Assembly: GCA_018240435.1 (NCBI GenBank)
Contig: JAFEFT010000038.1
Location: 32,940-96,939 of the forward strand
Length of the DNA: 64,000 nt
Origin: Pseudomonadota bacterium
Lineage (GTDB): Bacteria > Pseudomonadota > Gammaproteobacteria > Xanthomonadales > Xanthomonadaceae
Reading direction: 5' to 3'
Below, in pieces: positions 59,657 through 64,000 of this stretch. A program made the position numbers and the translations under genes. The notes under the pieces are model-generated. The model was not told where the DNA came from, did not search any database, and saw only the letters and a list, made by a program, of their open reading frames with translations. Numbering within the stretch: the stretch's first letter is position 1; each line of letters opens with the position of its first letter.

Positions 59657-62600
59657 TCAGCGCGCGGCGGGCTTCGGGCTGGTACGCCAGATCAACAGGC
59701 CGAGCGCGTCCAGACGCTCGATGTCGTGGCGCAGATCGCCCGTGGCGGCGATCGCGGCATCGGCCGGCACGCTCGCCGCCAGGGCGCGGTCGCGCCCTTC
59801 GTGTTTGGCGCGGTACAGGGCGTGATCGGCGAGCGCGATGCTGGCCTCCAGATCGCCGCTGCGGTGCGGATGCACCGGCAGGCTGGCGGCGCCGATCGAA
59901 CAGGTGACCTGCATCGGGCGGCCATCGTGGCCGCGGAAGCGGCGCGCGGCGAGGGTGTCGCGGATGCGTTCGGCGAGCAGCAGGGCGGTGTCGATGTCCA
60001 GCCGATGCGAGACGACGAGAAACTCCTCGCCGCCCCAGCGCAGCACGAGGTCGTCGCCGCGCGTGTTGGCGCGCAGGGCCTCGCCCATCGCCACCAGCAC
60101 TTCGTCGCCGTGGGCGTGGCCATGTTCGTCGTTGACGCGCTTGAAATGGTCCAGATCGATCAACAGCACCGCGCCCGTCCATTGGCGCGGGCCGTCGGCG
60201 GTGGTGGTGTCCAGCGCCCGGCGGTTGGCCAGACCGGTAAGGCTGTCGGTGCGGCTCAGGTCGGCCAGCCGCGCATTGGCCGCGACCAGTTCGGCGGTGC
60301 GCTCGTCGACCGCTTGCCGCAATTCGCGGGCGCGTCGGCGCAGGCGACCGTTGTGGCGCCACAGCGTCGTGCCGACGACGAGCAGCAGCAGTGCCAGCGC
60401 GCACAGGCGCACCCACGTCCGTTCGTGCCAGCGCGAGGCGACGGTGATCGACAACGGCGTCACGTCGGCGCCCCAGTCGGCGAACGCCGGCCGCGCCTGC
60501 ACCCGAAATTGGTAGTGGCCCGGCGGCAGGTGCGTGTAATAGGCGGTGCGGCGCTGCCCGGCGACGTGCCAATCGTCGTCGTAGCCGTCGAGGCGATAGC
60601 GGAACTCCAGCCGGGCCGAATCGACCAGGCTCAGGCCGGTGTAGTGGATTTCCAGATCGCGGCTGTCGCCGGCGAGGACGATCGGCGCGGCGCCGGAGAA
60701 ATCGCGCGTGTCGTTGCGCACCCGTTCGATCGCGGTCGCCGGCGCCGCGGCCGGCGGCGGCAGCGCGGCGGTGTCCAGGCGCACCGCACCGGCACCGGAG
60801 GCAAACCACAGGATGTTGCCTTCGCGCAGGCTGCGGCCATCGCCGCCGCCATTGCAGCAGCCAAAACGCCGTCCGTTGCTGCCGCGCTGGCTGCCATCGA
60901 TCACCACTTGCGCCGACAGACTGCGCCGCGGCGTGGTTGCCGCCGGATCGGGCAGATCGGCCAGCGCGATCCGGTATACGCCGTCGATGCTGGCCACATA
61001 CAGGTAGGCGCCGACGACATCCAGCGTCCAGCCATTGCTGCTCGGCAAGCCGTCGGCCTTGGCCAGCAACAGCAGGCGGCCGTCGCGCCAGAAGCCCAGG
61101 CCATGATCCATGGTGGCGATCGCCAACAGGCCGGGGCGAACCCAGGCCATGCGGGTGACGAAGGAGGCGGCGAGCGCCTCGGTGCCGGGCAGGCGCGAGA
61201 GCTGTTCGCCCTGCAGGCGGAAGATGCCCGCCTCGGTGCCGACCAGGGCCGCGCTGGCCGATAGCGGCAGGATCGTGCGCACCTTGGCGGCGGCGCTGCC
61301 GTCGTGCGGCCCGAGCGGGCGCAACACGCCGTTGCGGTAGTCATGCAGCCCGTTGAGGGTGGCGATCCAGTGGCCGTCATCGCCGGCACGCTGCACGGCG
61401 GTGACCGTTTGCCCGGCCAATGGCGCCAGCGCCGCCGGTGTCGCGAGAATGCCGTCGCGCCGGATCGTCACGCCGCCGTCGCGGGTGCCGATCCAGACGC
61501 TGCCATCCGGGTCGGCATCGAGGCTGTAGATCTGTTGATGCGCCAAGGCATCGGCGGCGCCGGCGGCAAGCGGCAAGCCGTCGGTGCCGATGCCTGCCAG
61601 CCCGTGACTGGTGCCCAGCAACAGGGTGCCATCGCGCTCGCGCAACAGCGACCAGACGAACGGATCGGACAGCCCCTCGCGGGCGCCGATGCGCGAGATC
61701 GCGCTGTCGCGCAGGCGGGTCAGGCTCTGCGCGCGGCTGCCCAGCCACAGCCCGCCTTCGCGATCTTCGAAGATCGCGTCGATCCATGGCTGCGTGAACA
61801 GGTCGCCATCGGCGACGGTTTCCCAGCGGCCGTCCGGGTATCGTCGCCGCAGGTGATCGACGCTGCCGACCCAAAGGTTGCCATCCTTGTCGAGCAGCAG
61901 GCTGTCGATGGCCTCGTTGCCGGCTTGCGGCACGTCCATCAGGGTGTGCGTGTCCAGATCCAGCCACTTCAGGCCGCTGGCGGTGCCCAGCCACAATCGG
62001 GCGCCGTCGCGGGTGATCCGTCGCACCTGCAACGCCGGATCGGGCAGGGCGATGCGCTGGCTGCGCTCGCCATCGACGCGGGTGACGCTGCCGCGACCGC
62101 CGACCCAGACCACGCCACCGTCCTGCGCCAGCGACAGCGCCGGCGCCGCGACCTCCGGCACCGCTTGCAGGCGATCGTCGTGGACGACGAACAAGCCGGC
62201 ATCGTTGGCGGCGAGGATGCGCCCGTCGGCATCTTGCGCGAGGTCGCGAATCGAGACGAGGCGGCCGCCGTTGCCGACCTCGTGCACGCCATCGTCGGCG
62301 ATCCACAACACGCCGCGCGGGGTGCCGAACCAGACGCGTCCGTCGGCGGCGGCCAGGCTCGACGTCGGCAAGGTGGTGTCGACGCCGCTGCTGGCACGGT
62401 CGAACACGGTGAAGCGGTTGCCGTCGAAGCGGGCGATGCCGTTTTGGGTGCCGATCCACAGATAGCCCAGCCGGCCCTGGGCGAGGGTGGCGACGCTGAT
62501 CTGCGGCAGCCCTTCGTCGGTGCCCCAGTGATCGAAGCGATAGTGCTGGAACGGTACTTTCGGATCCAGTGCAAAGGCCAGCCCCGGCCACAACGACCAT

Positions 62601-62713
62601 GCCAACACCGCCAGCAACACCCAGGCCACGCCCGGTCGCCATGCCGCCGGGCGGCCATGGCAGTCGGGCCGGCAGTGCCGCCGATGGCGGGTGGCCGTGG
62701 GCTTGCGTCGCAT
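59657..62713 (-). CDS. membrane-bound sensor diguanylate cyclase (two-component-propeller + Y_Y_Y + GGDEF)
   Basis: A 1018-residue sensor. After a signal-like segment (VAWVLLAVLAWSLWPGLAFA) the periplasmic part begins FQHYRFDHWGTDEGLPQISV. It carries repeated propeller motifs (LWIGTQNGIARFDG, VWFGTPRGVLWIAD) and ends in a Y_Y_Y domain (FRYRLDGYDDDWHVAGQRRT). One membrane span (LCALALLLLVVGTTLW) and a coil lead to a GGDEF domain with RWGGEEF at about residue 893. The inhibitory I-site RGDD lies five residues before GGEEF, so the cyclase is likely active and product-inhibited. It makes cyclic-di-GMP in response to an unknown periplasmic ligand. ATG 62713 is chosen because GGAGAG lies 7 bp upstream; a GTG five codons earlier is possible. 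Confidence 0.93.
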   Translation of the reverse strand: MRRKPTATRHRRHCRPDCHGRPAAWRPGVAWVLLAVLAWSLWPGLAFALDPKVPFQHYRFDHWGTDEGLPQISVATLAQGRLGYLWIGTQNGIARFDGNRFTVFDRASSGVDTTLPTSSLAAADGRVWFGTPRGVLWIADDGVHEVGNGGRLVSIRDLAQDADGRILAANDAGLFVVHDDRLQAVPEVAAPALSLAQDGGVVWVGGRGSVTRVDGERSQRIALPDPALQVRRITRDGARLWLGTASGLKWLDLDTHTLMDVPQAGNEAIDSLLLDKDGNLWVGSVDHLRRRYPDGRWETVADGDLFTQPWIDAIFEDREGGLWLGSRAQSLTRLRDSAISRIGAREGLSDPFVWSLLRERDGTLLLGTSHGLAGIGTDGLPLAAGAADALAHQQIYSLDADPDGSVWIGTRDGGVTIRRDGILATPAALAPLAGQTVTAVQRAGDDGHWIATLNGLHDYRNGVLRPLGPHDGSAAAKVRTILPLSASAALVGTEAGIFRLQGEQLSRLPGTEALAASFVTRMAWVRPGLLAIATMDHGLGFWRDGRLLLLAKADGLPSSNGWTLDVVGAYLYVASIDGVYRIALADLPDPAATTPRRSLSAQVVIDGSQRGSNGRRFGCCNGGGDGRSLREGNILWFASGAGAVRLDTAALPPPAAAPATAIERVRNDTRDFSGAAPIVLAGDSRDLEIHYTGLSLVDSARLEFRYRLDGYDDDWHVAGQRRTAYYTHLPPGHYQFRVQARPAFADWGADVTPLSITVASRWHERTWVRLCALALLLLVVGTTLWRHNGRLRRRARELRQAVDERTAELVAANARLADLSRTDSLTGLANRRALDTTTADGPRQWTGAVLLIDLDHFKRVNDEHGHAHGDEVLVAMGEALRANTRGDDLVLRWGGEEFLVVSHRLDIDTALLLAERIRDTLAARRFRGHDGRPMQVTCSIGAASLPVHPHRSGDLEASIALADHALYRAKHEGRDRALAASVPADAAIAATGDLRHDIERLDALGLLIWRTSPKPAAR

Positions 62714-62912
62714 CCGGCGGCTCTCCACGCGCAGGTTCGCGGTCGGGACGGTTTCGGTGCCGATGCAATCATCACAGCCCGAATCGTTTCATTCTCGCCA
62801 CGACGGCGCCAGAGTCAATGCGCAACGCCCCGGTTTGCAGCGCCTGGCGTGCGGCGGCGGTGCCAGTGGGTCGCGCGCGCCGTGGGCGTGGCGACAACGT
62901 TTGATGTGGTAG

Positions 62913-63203
62913 CTATGCATCTGGCTCGTGCACGAAGTCGTCCAGAAAGTAGATCGCGTCCGGCGTTGCGCCAGACCACGGCTTCCGGGTCATTACATCG
63001 CCGAGTTTGTTGACGACATGAAAGCCGGGCAGTGCATACCAGTTGCCGTCTGCGTCGTCGCCCGAGTCGACGATGGTCCAGACGTGTTTGCGCGGCTGGT
63101 TGCGTATGTCGTCAAACTGAAACAAATCACCGGACGGCATGAGGTAGACGCCCCAGACCTCTTCGAATTCGCGTTCCGAAATGAGCCGATCATCGGGATG
63201 CAT
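62913..63203 (-). CDS. small acidic soluble protein of unknown function
   Basis: A 96-residue protein starting MHPDDRLISEREFEEVWGVY with an acidic C-terminus (AIYFLDDFVHEPDA). It has no signal peptide, membrane segment or recognised domain. It follows a truncated helicase gene by 41 bp on the same strand and may have been part of that unit. Aromatic residues are frequent (VWTIVDSGD, GNWYALPGF), consistent with a folded domain. Confidence 0.7.
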   Translation of the reverse strand: MHPDDRLISEREFEEVWGVYLMPSGDLFQFDDIRNQPRKHVWTIVDSGDDADGNWYALPGFHVVNKLGDVMTRKPWSGATPDAIYFLDDFVHEPDA

Positions 63204-63244
63204 GATGGCAATCCTTGCGGTGACCCTCGCTCATCCTAGCCTGG

Positions 63245-63856
63245 CTACAGTGTCGGAATGCCGAGGCTCGCAAGGAGCTTGAATGCTGGATCGTAATACG
63301 CCGGCGCACGGCTCGGATCGTCAGCGCTGCCTTTGGGTACCACGATGACCATGCCTTGCCGCGCGCGGGTGAGCAGGACGCGGTACGCATTCAGGAGATA
63401 CCGTTGGCGGACATCCTTGAGCACTCGCTCCCAACGCTTGCCCTTGAAGCTGAAATGGTCCCAATGGCCGTCCTTGAGCCGGAGGTCGCCATCCCACACG
63501 ACGCAAGTCCAGTCGAGTTCCAGCCCCTGCACCTGGAATTCCGTGGCTACGTCTTCGAGGTAATAGGAGGACCGCACGTCTTCCTTGCTTTCGAGGAACC
63601 ATTGCACGGGGTCAACGTTAACGCGGACATCGATGGCATGCGGTTTGAGCCGTTGTGCCTGCGAGGAAACGACGATGCCGTAGCGTTCGTTGCCGCATGC
63701 CTGCCGTCGCAGCCAAGCCTTGGCATGGCCGAGGTGCCGTGTCAGGCGGATCGGGAAGTTCGGCAACACGGTCGCCAGTGCAGTGCGGGCCGATTCCACT
63801 TCCAGCGCAAGCAACAGGTTGACGAATTCCGAGACACGCTCCGATCGGAACGATCG
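63245..63856 (-). pseudogene. DUF2075-type DNA/RNA helicase, 5' truncated by an insertion sequence
   Basis: Only the C-terminal part of the gene remains. It reads in frame from an IS boundary near 63856 (RSFRSERVSEFVNLLLALEV) to the stop at 63245. Retained blocks include YYLEDVATEFQVQGLELDWT, CVVWDGDLRL and LLNAYRVLLTRARQGMVIVV, which are motif V/VI-like segments of superfamily-1 helicases of the DUF2075 (COG3410) group. The N-terminal P-loop half is absent because the frame enters the IS256-type end. A TTG at 63814 could start a shortened product, but without the ATPase half it would not be a helicase. Intact relatives are about 600 or more residues. Confidence 0.8.
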
Positions 63857-64000
63857 GGTCTGTCAAGTCAACTGTGTAACTGCGGTTTGAGGGTGGGTCA
63901 GCCGGTCACCGGAACCCGGTCCTCGCCGAAAAGAATCTGGAAGGTCTGCAGCGCCTGTTTCCAGTGGTGCACGCCGCGCCAACGCTTGCTGGTTTCGCGG
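63857..64000 (-). mobile_element. end of an IS256-family insertion sequence
   Basis: From about 63857 the sequence changes to GGTCTGTCAAGTCAACTGTG and onward, typical of the terminal inverted repeat of IS256-family elements. The 3' end of a transposase gene follows within 40 bp. The element continues beyond the right edge, so its other end, target duplication and length cannot be seen. It has inserted into the helicase gene. Confidence 0.75.
63898..64000 (-). CDS. IS256-family transposase, C-terminus only
   Basis: On the minus strand the last 33 codons are visible, ending with TGA at 63900-63898. They read TSKRWRGVHHWKQALQTF and then QILFGEDRVPVTG, the characteristic C-terminus of mutator-type (IS256) transposases (KRWRG...W..AL..F.ILF..R). 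The rest lies outside the window. Too little is present to name the element. Confidence 0.8.
   Translation of the reverse strand, partial: RETSKRWRGVHHWKQALQTFQILFGEDRVPVTG

Overview
The window is GC-rich, dense with genes and runs like a chromosome of the order Xanthomonadales (Lysobacterales, Gammaproteobacteria). The best evidence is the gene order carA-carB-greA-rpfE-like-recJ, the run kdsA-eno-ftsB-ispD-ispF-truD, the protein sequences themselves, and abundant intergenic palindromic repeats of the kind common in this order. No rRNA, tRNA, CRISPR array or prophage was found. The window is core chromosome with small accessory patches, and the right edge is cut by an IS256-family insertion sequence.

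Layout. 1-7.1 kb: a truncated M13 metallopeptidase, then an oxidative-stress block. On the minus strand lie rubrerythrin, a GlpC-like Fe-S protein and a DUF3501 protein, followed by oxyR. Divergent from oxyR are ahpC and ahpD of the AhpD-reduced type. 6.7-9.3 kb: pterin carbinolamine dehydratase, nfuA, a proline-rich inner-membrane protein, and two small secreted c-type cytochromes. 9.7-17.5 kb: a tripartite efflux operon with one adaptor and two different RND permeases. 17.6-24.7 kb: NlpC/P60 lipoprotein, slyD, a DadA-like oxidoreductase, a repeat-filled spacer, N-formylglutamate amidohydrolase, a fosmidomycin-resistance-type MFS exporter and parE. 25.2-33.2 kb: a small secreted basic protein, pyrG, kdsA, a secreted protein, eno, ftsB, ispD, ispF, truD and a small lipoprotein. 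33.3-35.1 kb (minus): 2OG-Fe(II) oxygenase, DUF3617 protein, Smr-domain protein. 35.2-43.4 kb: carA, carB, greA, rpfE-like, recJ. 43.4-49.9 kb: a large secreted VIT/vWA/TPR/DUF2135 protein, a repeat-rich spacer, an unknown membrane protein and a Ser/Thr kinase. 50-57.7 kb (minus): a metal-efflux locus (CDF transporter, outer-membrane factor, adaptor, HME-type RND pump, periplasmic peroxiredoxin). 57.8-64 kb: GIY-YIG protein, GFA protein, GH25 lysozyme, a large sensor diguanylate cyclase, a small unknown protein, and a helicase gene truncated by the IS.

The genes fall into working groups. These are peroxide defence (OxyR, AhpC/AhpD, rubrerythrin, periplasmic peroxiredoxin), envelope export (two RND systems, CDF, MFS), pyrimidine and CTP supply (carAB, pyrG), isoprenoid precursors (ispD, ispF), LPS (kdsA), division (ftsB), and nucleic-acid maintenance (parE, recJ, greA, truD).

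The most unusual theme is how far repeats have entered genes. A 31-32 residue palindromic segment sits in frame inside enolase. Repeat elements supply the C-termini and stop codons of CarA and RecJ, and one supplies the Shine-Dalgarno of kdsA. Several families of inverted repeats, often in facing pairs, fill the spacers.
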